Origin: an uncultured Sphingomonas sp.
GTDB taxonomy: Bacteria > Pseudomonadota > Alphaproteobacteria > Sphingomonadales > Sphingomonadaceae
Length of the DNA stretch: 6,645 nt
Reading direction: 5' to 3'
Assembly: GCA_946886845.1 (NCBI GenBank)
Contig: CAMPJH010000087.1
Span: forward strand, 1-6,645
In this document: positions 1 to 5,941 of the stretch, piece after piece
Position numbering within the stretch: the first letter of the stretch is position 1
Layout of the letters: each line of letters opens with the position of its first letter
Notes under the pieces: model-generated
Databases searched by the model: none
What the model was told of the DNA's origin: nothing
Seen by the model: the letters and a program-made list of their open reading frames with translations, nothing else
Program-made: the position numbers and the translations under genes

Positions 1-377
1 TCGGCGACGACGAGATGGAAGTCGGCGTCGGCATCCACGGCGAGCCCGGCCGCCGCCGCGAGAAGATCACCAACGCCGACGCGATCACCGAGGAACTGTT
101 CGAGGCGGTGGCCAAGGACGTGCCGTTCAATGCGGGAGATCGGGTAGCGATCATGGTCAATGGCCTCGGCGGCACGCCGATCACCGAGCTCTACGTGATG
201 TACGCCAAGGCCCACGAGCTGGCCGAGAAGGCCGGCTTCACCGTCGTGCGCAACTATGTCGGCGAATACTGCACCAGCCTCGAGATGGCCGGCGCCTCGC
301 TCACCATCCTCAAGCTCGACGACCAACTCGAGAAGCTGCTCGACGCGCCGGCAAAGGTCGCAGCGCGGATCTTCTGA
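1..377 (+). CDS. dhaK: Dihydroxyacetone kinase, DhaK subunit (C-terminal part, 5' truncated by window)
   Basis: This is the substrate-binding subunit of dihydroxyacetone kinase, cytoplasmic. It holds dihydroxyacetone covalently while a partner (DhaL or a fused DAK2 domain) supplies phosphate from ATP or DhaM. About 124 residues are visible, with the reading frame entering at base 3. The motif EVGVGIHGEPGRR matches the DhaK segment carrying the active-site histidine (His218 in E. coli DhaK, which forms the hemiaminal); here its codon is at 36-38. The later motifs MVNGLGGTP, ELYVMY, VGEYCTSLEMAG and LDAP follow the family in order. The loop after the active-site segment is about 25 residues shorter than in the E. 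coli protein. The protein stops at the end of the DAK1 domain (ARIF, TGA), so it is not a DhaK-DhaL fusion. No dhaL follows; the next gene is a sensor kinase, so any dhaL must lie upstream or elsewhere. Whether it is ATP- or PTS-dependent cannot be told from this fragment. Confidence 0.95.
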   Translation, partial: GDDEMEVGVGIHGEPGRRREKITNADAITEELFEAVAKDVPFNAGDRVAIMVNGLGGTPITELYVMYAKAHELAEKAGFTVVRNYVGEYCTSLEMAGASLTILKLDDQLEKLLDAPAKVAARIF

Positions 378-383
378 TCGGCT

Positions 384-419
384 TTCCCGCCGTCCACCCC
401 ATTCGGTGGGCGGCGGGAA
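384..419 (+). terminator. Strong hairpin after dhaK, probable terminator
   Basis: A 15-bp stem (384-398 with 405-419, fully paired apart from one G-T wobble at 393/410) closes a 6-base loop (399-404). It begins 6 bases after the dhaK stop codon and ends 30 bases before the next start codon. The stem is very GC-rich. No T-run follows on the plus strand, so it is not a canonical intrinsic terminator, but hairpins of this type are usual 3' ends in GC-rich genomes. It suggests that dhaK and the signalling operon are separate transcription units. Confidence 0.65.
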
Positions 420-449
420 CCTGTCGCGAGCACGCGACTTCACCCTCTC

Positions 450-1982
450 ATGCAGTGGCCCTTGCCGGACCTGGACGCCACCAACTGGCGCAAGGGCATT
501 CTCAGCGAACAGCGCATCAACCAGGTGGCCCTCGGCGGCCTGGCGATCACTTTCATGCTGTTGGTGGTAGCGCTGATGTCGGTGCTCAACGGCTTTGCCG
601 CCAATACCCGCGCGAGCGACCTCGTCGACCACACGCACCGCGTCAAGGCGACCATCGCCGATGCCGAAAACAACCTCGAGCGCTCGATCGCGGCGCACAA
701 CGGGTACCTGCTCGATGCCGCCCCGGAGCGCCTGCGGGTCTATCGCGAAAGCGCCGCGGCGGTGGAGGAGAACCTCGACAGACTGGATACGCTGACGCTC
801 GACAATCCCGAACAGCGGGAACGGGTCGTCAAACTCCGGCCGCTGATCCGCCAGGTCAGCCGCGAGCTGGATACGTCGATCGGGATTGCCGTCGAAGGCG
901 ATGTCGAGCTCGCGCGCGAGATGTTTCCGGCGCGCCGGCGGCCGCTGCTGCAGGTACGCGCCCTGACCGACGGATTGAGCGCCGTCGAGGACACGCTCCT
1001 CGAGGCGCGACTGGCCGACGAGCGCCGCAGCCTGCGCCAGGTGCAGAACCTTCTGATCGCCGTAGCCATCGCGCTCATCGTCACCGCGCTCGGGACGATC
1101 TGGCTGCTGCGGCGCAACGTCAGGTCGCTCCACGCCAGCCGCGCCGAGCTGCACAACCTCAACCTCGGGCTGGAAAGCGCCGTCGCGGCGCGCACGGCCG
1201 ATTTCAAGCGGGCCAACGAGGAGATCCAGCGTTTCGCCTATATCGTCAGCCACGACCTGCGCTCGCCGCTGGTCAACGTGATGGGCTTCACCGCCGAGCT
1301 TGAATCGACCCGCGCCCGGCTGACGAGGTTTCTCGACAAGCTCGAAACCGAGCATCCGGGATTGGTCACCGAAGAAGCGACGACCGCAGTCGGCGAGGAC
1401 TTACCCGAGGCGATCGAGTTCATCCGCTCGTCGAGCGAGCGGATGGACCGGCTCATCAACGCGATCCTCGACTTGTCGCGCCAGGGCCGGCGGGTCCTGC
1501 ATGCCGAAACCCTGGCGATGGACGAGGTGCTGGAAGACATCGCGGATTCGCTCGCCACGCTGGCGGAGGATCGGGGCGCCGAGATCATCATCGAAACGCC
1601 GCTGCCGGAAATCAGCCACGACCGCATCGCGATCGAGCAGATCTTCACCAACCTGATGGAGAACGCGCTGAAATACCTCCGGCCCGGCGTCGCGGGTCAG
1701 GTTCGGATCCGCGGCCGGCTGGAGGACGGGAGCGCCCTGTTCGAGGTCGAGGACAACGGGCGCGGCATCAGGGAGAGCGATTACGAGCGCATCTTCGACC
1801 TGTTCCGCCGCTCGGGCGCGCAGGACCAGCCCGGCGAAGGCATCGGCCTGGCCAACGTGCGCGCCCTGGCCTACCGCCTCGGCGGAACCGTCAAGGTTTC
1901 CTCGCGTTACGGCGAGGGGTCGGTGTTCACCGTGACCCTGCCGCAGGAATTCCACGACAACGAGAGGGATAACGTTGCCTGA
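450..1982 (+). CDS. Membrane sensor histidine kinase with CHASE3 extracytoplasmic domain
   Basis: A 510-residue inner-membrane sensor kinase. Residues 1-25 are cytoplasmic and residues 26-49 form the first membrane helix. Residues 50-199 are a helical periplasmic region of CHASE3 type, with repeated Glu/Arg-rich helices and the signature RSIAAHNGYLL near 78-88. The second membrane helix is about 200-221, then a coiled-coil linker (SRAELHNLNLGLESAVAART) leads to the DHp domain. The phospho-acceptor is His268 in FAYIVSHDLRSPL. The ATPase domain has the N-box (MENALKY, Asn405), G1 (DNGRGI from Asp435), an F-box (IFDLFRRSG) and G2 (GEGIGLAN, 462-469), so it looks catalytically intact. The H-box to end-of-DHp distance is about 25 residues longer than in Cph1-like kinases. 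CHASE3 ligands are generally unknown, so the stimulus cannot be named. No Shine-Dalgarno precedes the ATG and no other in-frame start fits. It is the first gene of a three-gene signalling operon and overlaps the next gene by 8 bases. Confidence 0.93.
   Translation: MQWPLPDLDATNWRKGILSEQRINQVALGGLAITFMLLVVALMSVLNGFAANTRASDLVDHTHRVKATIADAENNLERSIAAHNGYLLDAAPERLRVYRESAAAVEENLDRLDTLTLDNPEQRERVVKLRPLIRQVSRELDTSIGIAVEGDVELAREMFPARRRPLLQVRALTDGLSAVEDTLLEARLADERRSLRQVQNLLIAVAIALIVTALGTIWLLRRNVRSLHASRAELHNLNLGLESAVAARTADFKRANEEIQRFAYIVSHDLRSPLVNVMGFTAELESTRARLTRFLDKLETEHPGLVTEEATTAVGEDLPEAIEFIRSSSERMDRLINAILDLSRQGRRVLHAETLAMDEVLEDIADSLATLAEDRGAEIIIETPLPEISHDRIAIEQIFTNLMENALKYLRPGVAGQVRIRGRLEDGSALFEVEDNGRGIRESDYERIFDLFRRSGAQDQPGEGIGLANVRALAYRLGGTVKVSSRYGEGSVFTVTLPQEFHDNERDNVA
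1962..1968 (+). promoter_or_regulatory. Ribosome binding site that fixes a TTG start
   Basis: GAGAGGG lies inside the last codons of the upstream kinase and ends 6 bases before TTG at 1975. It supports a TTG start for the response regulator. The next in-frame ATG (2005) would remove the first beta strand of the receiver domain. Confidence 0.7.
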
Positions 1983-2415
1983 TCCGCACAGCGTCCGGAT
2001 CGTCATGATCGAGGACGACGAAGGTCATGCCCGGCTGATCGAGAAGAATATCCGCCGGGCCGGCATTTCCAACAAGCTGGTGCACTTTCTCGACGGCACT
2101 TCGGCGCTCGAATACCTGTTCGAGCATGCCGAAGGGCCGGCCAAGAACGGGCCGGCGCTGGTCCTGCTCGACCTCAACCTGCCGGACATGAGCGGAACCG
2201 ACATCCTCGCCCGGATCAAAGGCGATGCGAAGCTGCACAAGGTTCCCGTCGTCGTGCTGACCACGACCGACGACAAGCTCGAGATCGCGCGCTGTTACGA
2301 CCTCGGTTGCAACGTCTACATCACCAAGCCGGTCAACTACGAAAGCTTCGCCGACGCCATCCGCCAGTTGGGGCTGTTCCTTTCGGTGATCCAATTGCCC
2401 ACCGCCGAGGGTTGA
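1975..2415 (+). CDS. Single-domain response regulator, Rcp1/CheY-like
   Basis: A 146-residue stand-alone receiver domain, cytoplasmic. It shows the acidic pair in VMIEDDEGH (Asp14/Asp15), the phospho-acceptor Asp66 in LLDLNLPDMSG, the switch residues LTTTDD (Thr96-Thr98) and Lys118 in YITKPVNY, so it should be phosphorylated normally. The spacing and the C-terminal helix ending in VIQLP resemble Rcp1, the partner of cyanobacterial phytochrome Cph1. Regulators of this group commonly sit beside CHASE or phytochrome-type kinases like the upstream gene. There is no output domain, so it probably acts as a phosphate shuttle or by protein contact. Translation starts at TTG 1975 with a good Shine-Dalgarno and overlaps the kinase by 8 bases. 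Its stop TGA shares one base with the next ATG (TGATG), so all three genes look translationally coupled. The likely phosphodonor is the upstream kinase (inference). Confidence 0.93.
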   Translation: MPDPHSVRIVMIEDDEGHARLIEKNIRRAGISNKLVHFLDGTSALEYLFEHAEGPAKNGPALVLLDLNLPDMSGTDILARIKGDAKLHKVPVVVLTTTDDKLEIARCYDLGCNVYITKPVNYESFADAIRQLGLFLSVIQLPTAEG

Positions 2416-3449
2416 TGGATAAGCCGCGGCGCATCCTCTACATCGACGACGACCCCGGCCTGCGCCGGCTGGTCGAGAAGCTGCTCGGCCGGCGCGGGCA
2501 TACGGTTGTCGTCGCTGCCAGCGGGCAGGAGGGCGTCGAACGGGCGCGCGAAGGCCATTTCGACCTCATCGCGCTCGACCACTTCATGCCGGGCATGGAC
2601 GGGATGGAGACGCTCGCCGCACTGCAGCAGCTGCCCGGCTGTCCGCCGATCGTCTATGTCACCGGTTCGGATGAAACGCGCATCGCGGTCGATGCAATGA
2701 AGGCCGGGGCCGCGGAGCACGTGGTCAAGTCCACCGGCGGCGACTTCGTCGACTTGCTGGAGACGGCATTCGCCCACGCGCTCGCCCGGCTCAGGCTCGA
2801 GCGGGCCCGAGACCAGGCCGCGGCCGACCTCAAGGCGGCGAATGCACGGCTCGAGGCGCTGCTGCGCGAAGTCAACCATCGCGTGGCGAACTCGCTGCAG
2901 CTTATCATCTCGATGGTTTCGATGCAGTCGCGCCTGCTGCCCGACGAGGCGGCGCGCGCGGCCCTCAAGGACACCGAGCGGCGCATCCAGGCGATCGCCG
3001 CGGTCCACCGCAAGCTCTACACATCGGGCGATGCCGAAGGCGTGGAGATGGACGAATACCTCGCCGCGATCGTCCAGGAATTGCAGGAGACCTGGTCGAA
3101 CCCGGTCAGCCCGCGGGCGATCGAACTGGAGGCCGAGGCGCTGCGGCTGGAAACCGACAAGGCGGTTTCCCTCGGCGTGATCGTCAACGAGCTGGTCTCC
3201 AACGCCTGCAAGTATGCCTACGCCGAGGGCGAGGAAGGTGAGGTCCGCATTCGCCTCAAACGCGAGGGCGAGAACACCTTCCGGCTGGAGGTCGAGGACG
3301 ACGGATGCGGCTGCCGGCGCGACGAGCCGCCCAGGGGGACCGGGCTCGGCTCGAAACTCGTCGCGGCCATGGCCGGGAGCCTGCAGAGCAAGCTCGAGTA
3401 CGATCCCTCGCACGACGGCTGCCGCGCGGTGCTGGTTGCGCGGATCTGA
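2415..3449 (+). CDS. Receiver-HisKA_2 soluble histidine kinase
   Basis: A 344-residue soluble protein with an N-terminal receiver domain (about 5-122), a charged coiled-coil linker (125-150), a HisKA_2 dimerisation/phosphoacceptor domain and a C-terminal HATPase. The receiver has Asp11-13, acceptor Asp55 (ALDHFMPGMDG), Thr83 followed by Gly, and Lys105 followed by Ser instead of the usual Pro. The kinase core has REVNHRVANSLQLI with acceptor His155, AIAAVHRKLY, the N-box VNELVSNACKYAY, EDDGCG and GTGLGSKLV. The HisKA_2/HWE group feeds the PhyR general stress response in many alphaproteobacteria; a link here is inference, since no phyR, nepR or ecfG is present. A longer reading frame exists upstream (ATG 2307), but it would run 109 bases into the response regulator and encodes no recognisable sequence. 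ATG 2415 has GAGGG at 2407-2411 and begins directly with the receiver strand RRILYIDDD. The receiver is a plausible target of the upstream membrane kinase, making this a kinase controlled by phosphorylation. Confidence 0.92.
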   Translation: MDKPRRILYIDDDPGLRRLVEKLLGRRGHTVVVAASGQEGVERAREGHFDLIALDHFMPGMDGMETLAALQQLPGCPPIVYVTGSDETRIAVDAMKAGAAEHVVKSTGGDFVDLLETAFAHALARLRLERARDQAAADLKAANARLEALLREVNHRVANSLQLIISMVSMQSRLLPDEAARAALKDTERRIQAIAAVHRKLYTSGDAEGVEMDEYLAAIVQELQETWSNPVSPRAIELEAEALRLETDKAVSLGVIVNELVSNACKYAYAEGEEGEVRIRLKREGENTFRLEVEDDGCGCRRDEPPRGTGLGSKLVAAMAGSLQSKLEYDPSHDGCRAVLVARI

Positions 3450-3453
3450 TCGG

Positions 3454-3481
3454 GGCCGTAGGCCGACGCTTGCTTACGGCC
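3454..3481. terminator. Inverted repeat between convergent operons, possible two-way terminator
   Basis: GGCCGTA (3454-3460) is repeated inverted as TACGGCC (3475-3481). With one G-T pair the stem can extend to 10 bp (3454-3463 with 3472-3481) around an 8-base loop. It begins 5 bases after the stop of the plus-strand operon and overlaps the TAA stop (3474-3476) of the minus-strand operon. There is no T-run on either side, so the termination role is an inference from position. Confidence 0.4.
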
Positions 3482-4733
3482 GCTGCGCGACCGCGTCGAA
3501 GGCGAATTCGAGCTGGACCGACCCGGCGAGGCTTTCCGCCGAGGGACCGGTTCCGACACCGAAGGCATTTCGGTTCACTCTGGCGGTGCCTTCCACGCGC
3601 TGCCGCAAATCGTTCCCTGAAAGCGTGAACGTGAGCGCCTGCGGATGGCTGGCACCTTTCATCGTGAGAACCCCTTGCGCCGTGTAGCGGCCGGGTCCGG
3701 TGCGGCGGACGGACGTCGCGCGCCAAGTTGCTCTGCGACCAGTTTCAACCGCGAAGAACTCCGCACCTTTCAACAGGGTCTCCATCGCGGCGTCGCCCAC
3801 CGAAGCGCTGGCGAGGTCGACGTCGATCCGGATGTCGGCATTTTCTGGCACGTCGGGGTCGAAGCGGATCGATCCGCTCCATTCGGCAAATCTCCCTTGC
3901 ACGGTGTCGCCGCCGTTGCCGACCGAGAACGCGAGCCGCGTTCCCGGCTGGATCGTCCAGCCTGGAGGAGGCCGGTCGGGCGGCGGTGGAGCGATAGGCT
4001 CGGGCGCCTCCTCGGGCGATTCACGCTCGCCCCGCTCCGATGCGGCGGCTGTATCCCCCGCGTCGGTCAGTGGAAGCGTCGACTCCGCCCGGACAACCCG
4101 ATCGCTCTCACCCGAGGTGCCCGCCAGCACGAACAAGAAGGTGGTGAGGCCGGTGACCACGACCAAGGCCGAGAACAGCCCGACCGCCAGGGCAGACCCC
4201 CCCGGAGCCATTCGTTCGAGCAAGCGATGGCGCAGGATGAAGTGGTGCCGCAGCGCCCCGGCCACGTGCAGCACGAATAACCCAATCGCCAACCAGGAAA
4301 GGAGCTCGTGCGCCTGCTCGCTCGCGCCATGAACGTCGGCGGAGACCGGTAGGTGCGGCCAGGGCACGACCCCGAACAGAACGGTCGGCGCGTCGATCGG
4401 CGCTGTCGACACCAGCAGCCAGCCGGTGAGCGGCCCCAGGATCAGGACCGCGTAGAACCCTGTATGCACCGCCTTTGCAGCAATCGCGACAAACCCTTGC
4501 TCGACGGGCGGGGGCGGGCGGTTGACCAGGCGCCAGGCAAACCGCACCAGGGTGAGCAGCAGGATCGCGATGCCAACCGACTTGTGCAGCTGGTATGCGG
4601 CAAAGCCCGTCGCGTCCTTGGGCATGGCGAAGCCAAGCGCCAGTTGGAAGGCGAGCGCCAGGGCGAGAAGCCAATGCAGCAGGATCGCAATTGCGCTGTA
4701 GCGGTCCTGACCGCCAGGAGACTCGTCTCTCAT
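3474..4733 (-). CDS. Cytochrome b561-YceI fusion protein
   Basis: A 419-residue inner-membrane protein in two parts. Residues 1-176 are a bacterial b561 (CybB/YceJ-like) four-helix cytochrome, with helices about 14-35, 44-63, 83-108 and 144-165. The expected histidines are present: His20 (LLHWLL), His50 (YQLHKSVG), His142 and His156 (14 apart in AHELLSWLAIGLFVLHVAG), the pattern for two b hemes. A fifth helix (181-204) is followed by a Pro/Glu-rich linker (205-258). Residues 259-417 are a YceI-like domain (WTIQPGTRLAFSVG, GSIRFDPD, LLKGAEFFAV, GVLTMKGASHPQALTF), a lipocalin-like barrel that binds isoprenoid lipids in known members. Five helices from a cytoplasmic N-terminus put this domain in the periplasm. 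The b561 family exchanges electrons with the quinone pool. ATG 4733 overlaps the upstream stop by one base (TGATG) with no strong Shine-Dalgarno, implying coupling. An in-frame ATG at 4790 would overlap the upstream gene by 58 bases and adds an Arg-rich tail; I rejected it. It is the last gene of the minus-strand operon. Confidence 0.9.
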   Translation of the reverse strand: MRDESPGGQDRYSAIAILLHWLLALALAFQLALGFAMPKDATGFAAYQLHKSVGIAILLLTLVRFAWRLVNRPPPPVEQGFVAIAAKAVHTGFYAVLILGPLTGWLLVSTAPIDAPTVLFGVVPWPHLPVSADVHGASEQAHELLSWLAIGLFVLHVAGALRHHFILRHRLLERMAPGGSALAVGLFSALVVVTGLTTFLFVLAGTSGESDRVVRAESTLPLTDAGDTAAASERGERESPEEAPEPIAPPPPDRPPPGWTIQPGTRLAFSVGNGGDTVQGRFAEWSGSIRFDPDVPENADIRIDVDLASASVGDAAMETLLKGAEFFAVETGRRATWRATSVRRTGPGRYTAQGVLTMKGASHPQALTFTLSGNDLRQRVEGTARVNRNAFGVGTGPSAESLAGSVQLEFAFDAVAQRP

Positions 4734-5536
4734 CACTCGAACAAGGTAGCGCCGTCTTCGTCCACCGGATTGCGATTGTTCTCCGAGCATTGGAACTCGA
4801 ACAACTGGCCGTTGCGGTCGCGGCGGTAGGTCACCGTAACCTCGAACGGTGCCGCCAGCGCCTCCGGGTCTTCCATCCGCATCTGGTTGAGCAAGCGGTC
4901 CGGATCGTCCGGATCGAGGCGGATGCGCTCGATCATTCGAAACTGCTCTGAGCGCAGCATGCCCGAGAAGAACGGCAGCTCGTTCCAGATGCCGACCGTG
5001 TCGACGACCAGCGTGTCGCCTTCCCAGCGGCCGATCGAATGACCCATGTAGGTCGGATCGAGCTCTTCGAGCGGGGGATGGGTCCTCCCATCGGTCCAGA
5101 TCGTTCGGGTCTGCATCCAGGCTTCCTGGTTTACCGTAATCCGTCCCGGGGAGAAGATGAACTCGTAGGGATACTGCGCGAGCTGCATGATTCGCGGCAT
5201 GCCGGGCGGGCTGCAGTTCGATCGGTTGCGGCGCTCGACCCCGTCGTTGGCGCGAACCTCGTCCTGCCAGGCGTTGTATCGTTCGAGATAGTCGCCGACC
5301 AGAGCCGGCTCGTCGCGAGGGGAACCAGGGGGGCTGCGATTGAGGAACCAGACACCGCCCCAGTCCGGCAGAGCGTCGAGCTGGGCGTAATGGCCCTTGG
5401 GATGACCGGCGCCCTGGCCCTCATCCAGCCCCTCCGGCGCCGGCGAGCCGGGCGACTGCGCGACCGCGCTCTCCGTCAGCGAGAGCGGAATCGCACAGCA
5501 TATCGCGAACAGACCAGCGGCAGCTTGCGACTTCAT
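4733..5536 (-). CDS. Secreted protein of unknown function (X2), GHSIGRWEGDTLVVDT-type
   Basis: A 267-residue protein with a signal peptide (about 1-26, AVA before QS), so exported, probably periplasmic. I recognise the sequence type, common as hypothetical proteins in proteobacteria, but know no function. Notable segments of the mature part are LPDWGGVW (56-63), CSPPGMPRIM (from Cys108), YPYEFIFSPGRI, TDGRTHP (148-154), PTYMGHSIGRWEGDTLVVDT (161-180), a charged region with IERIRL, and CSENNRN near the C-terminus (Cys250). The only cysteines in the mature part are Cys108 and Cys250, which could form one disulfide. The partial gene at the right edge is a paralogue and aligns over the C-terminal part (EFRIVERIRL against QFRMIERIRL, and the late Cys with NEN/ENN). 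It starts 7 bases after the stop of D2, without a strong Shine-Dalgarno, and its stop overlaps the cytochrome-YceI start. Any enzymatic role is unproven. Confidence 0.87.
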   Translation of the reverse strand: MKSQAAAGLFAICCAIPLSLTESAVAQSPGSPAPEGLDEGQGAGHPKGHYAQLDALPDWGGVWFLNRSPPGSPRDEPALVGDYLERYNAWQDEVRANDGVERRNRSNCSPPGMPRIMQLAQYPYEFIFSPGRITVNQEAWMQTRTIWTDGRTHPPLEELDPTYMGHSIGRWEGDTLVVDTVGIWNELPFFSGMLRSEQFRMIERIRLDPDDPDRLLNQMRMEDPEALAAPFEVTVTYRRDRNGQLFEFQCSENNRNPVDEDGATLFE

Positions 5537-5543
5537 TGCGGCG

Positions 5544-5921
5544 TCAATCGATCTCGCCCATGCTCGATCCGTCGGGCAGCACCACGCCGACGTAGGATCC
5601 GCCCTTGGTCCCGCTGCGCAGAGGATGAACGTACAGCGTCACCTTGTCACCGACGCGCAACGTCGTGCGCTTCCAGCCGGATTGGGTGAGGTTGTTGGGG
5701 CTGGTCATCTCGATCGACCAGCGCTCGATCCGGCCGCCGACGTTTGCATCCGCCTCGATGAAGGCGTGCGGGTTCTGCCATTTGAAGCGCACCACGTTCG
5801 CCTCGAGCTTGATCGCTTTCCGCATGTCGAACATGGCATAGCTGTGATGGGCGATGGCCGGAGCGAAGGGGACCGGCGCGATCAGCATCAGAAGCAGGAA
5901 AGTTCGCGCAATCTTGGTCAT
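5544..5921 (-). CDS. DUF6152 secreted protein D2
   Basis: A 125-residue exported protein with a signal peptide of about 24 residues (basic MTKIAR, hydrophobic core, PAIA). Predicted cleavage falls just before His25-His26-Ser27, so the mature chain of about 101 residues would start HHSYAMFD. Other features typical of the family are FKWQNPHAFIEAD (His52), RWSIEMTSPNNL (Asn76/Asn77), SGWKRTTLRVGD and the basic segment HPLRSGTKGG. It looks like a small beta-sheet domain; its function is unknown. It is roughly half identical by eye to the neighbouring D1 and collinear with it. The start at ATG 5921 is supported by AGAGG five bases upstream. The reading frame continues open upstream into D1, but that extension is antisense-like low-complexity sequence and would bury the signal peptide, so it was rejected. 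Confidence 0.88.
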   Translation of the reverse strand: MTKIARTFLLLMLIAPVPFAPAIAHHSYAMFDMRKAIKLEANVVRFKWQNPHAFIEADANVGGRIERWSIEMTSPNNLTQSGWKRTTLRVGDKVTLYVHPLRSGTKGGSYVGVVLPDGSSMGEID

Positions 5922-5926
5922 GAGAA

Positions 5927-5931
5927 CCTCT
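5927..5931 (-). promoter_or_regulatory. Ribosome binding site of D2
   Basis: AGAGG on the minus strand, 5 bases before ATG 5921, inside the 20-base gap between D1 and D2. It decides the start of D2 against the longer open frame. Confidence 0.65.
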
Positions 5932-5941
5932 GTCACAGGGG

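Noticed and set aside
455..1303. A 282-codon open frame overlapping the CHASE3 kinase in another frame
   Set aside because: The composition is Arg/Ala/Pro/Gly-rich with no domain, and it is a frame-shifted shadow of the kinase.
1401..2006. A 201-codon minus-strand open frame across the kinase-regulator junction
   Set aside because: It is antisense to the ATPase domain and has no motif or start-site support.
2307..2414. N-terminal extension of the receiver-HisKA_2 kinase from ATG 2307
   Set aside because: It runs inside the response regulator, encodes Arg/His-rich sequence, and the ATG at 2415 has a GAGGG upstream and starts right at the receiver domain.
2337..3413. A 358-codon open frame on the minus strand, opposite the receiver-HisKA_2 kinase
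   Set aside because: Its translation is Arg/Gly/Asp/Val-rich without any recognisable domain, and it lies wholly opposite a gene with clear motifs. Long antisense frames are expected in DNA this GC-rich.
3214..3687. Plus-strand open frame across the convergent operon junction
   Set aside because: It spans the ends of two well-supported genes and its product is Arg/Ser/Pro-rich with no recognisable domain.
5922..5941. Possible small hairpin in the D1-D2 gap
   Set aside because: It is only about 6 pairs, with a mismatch on the transcribed strand, and it overlaps the D2 ribosome binding site; too weak to call an attenuator.
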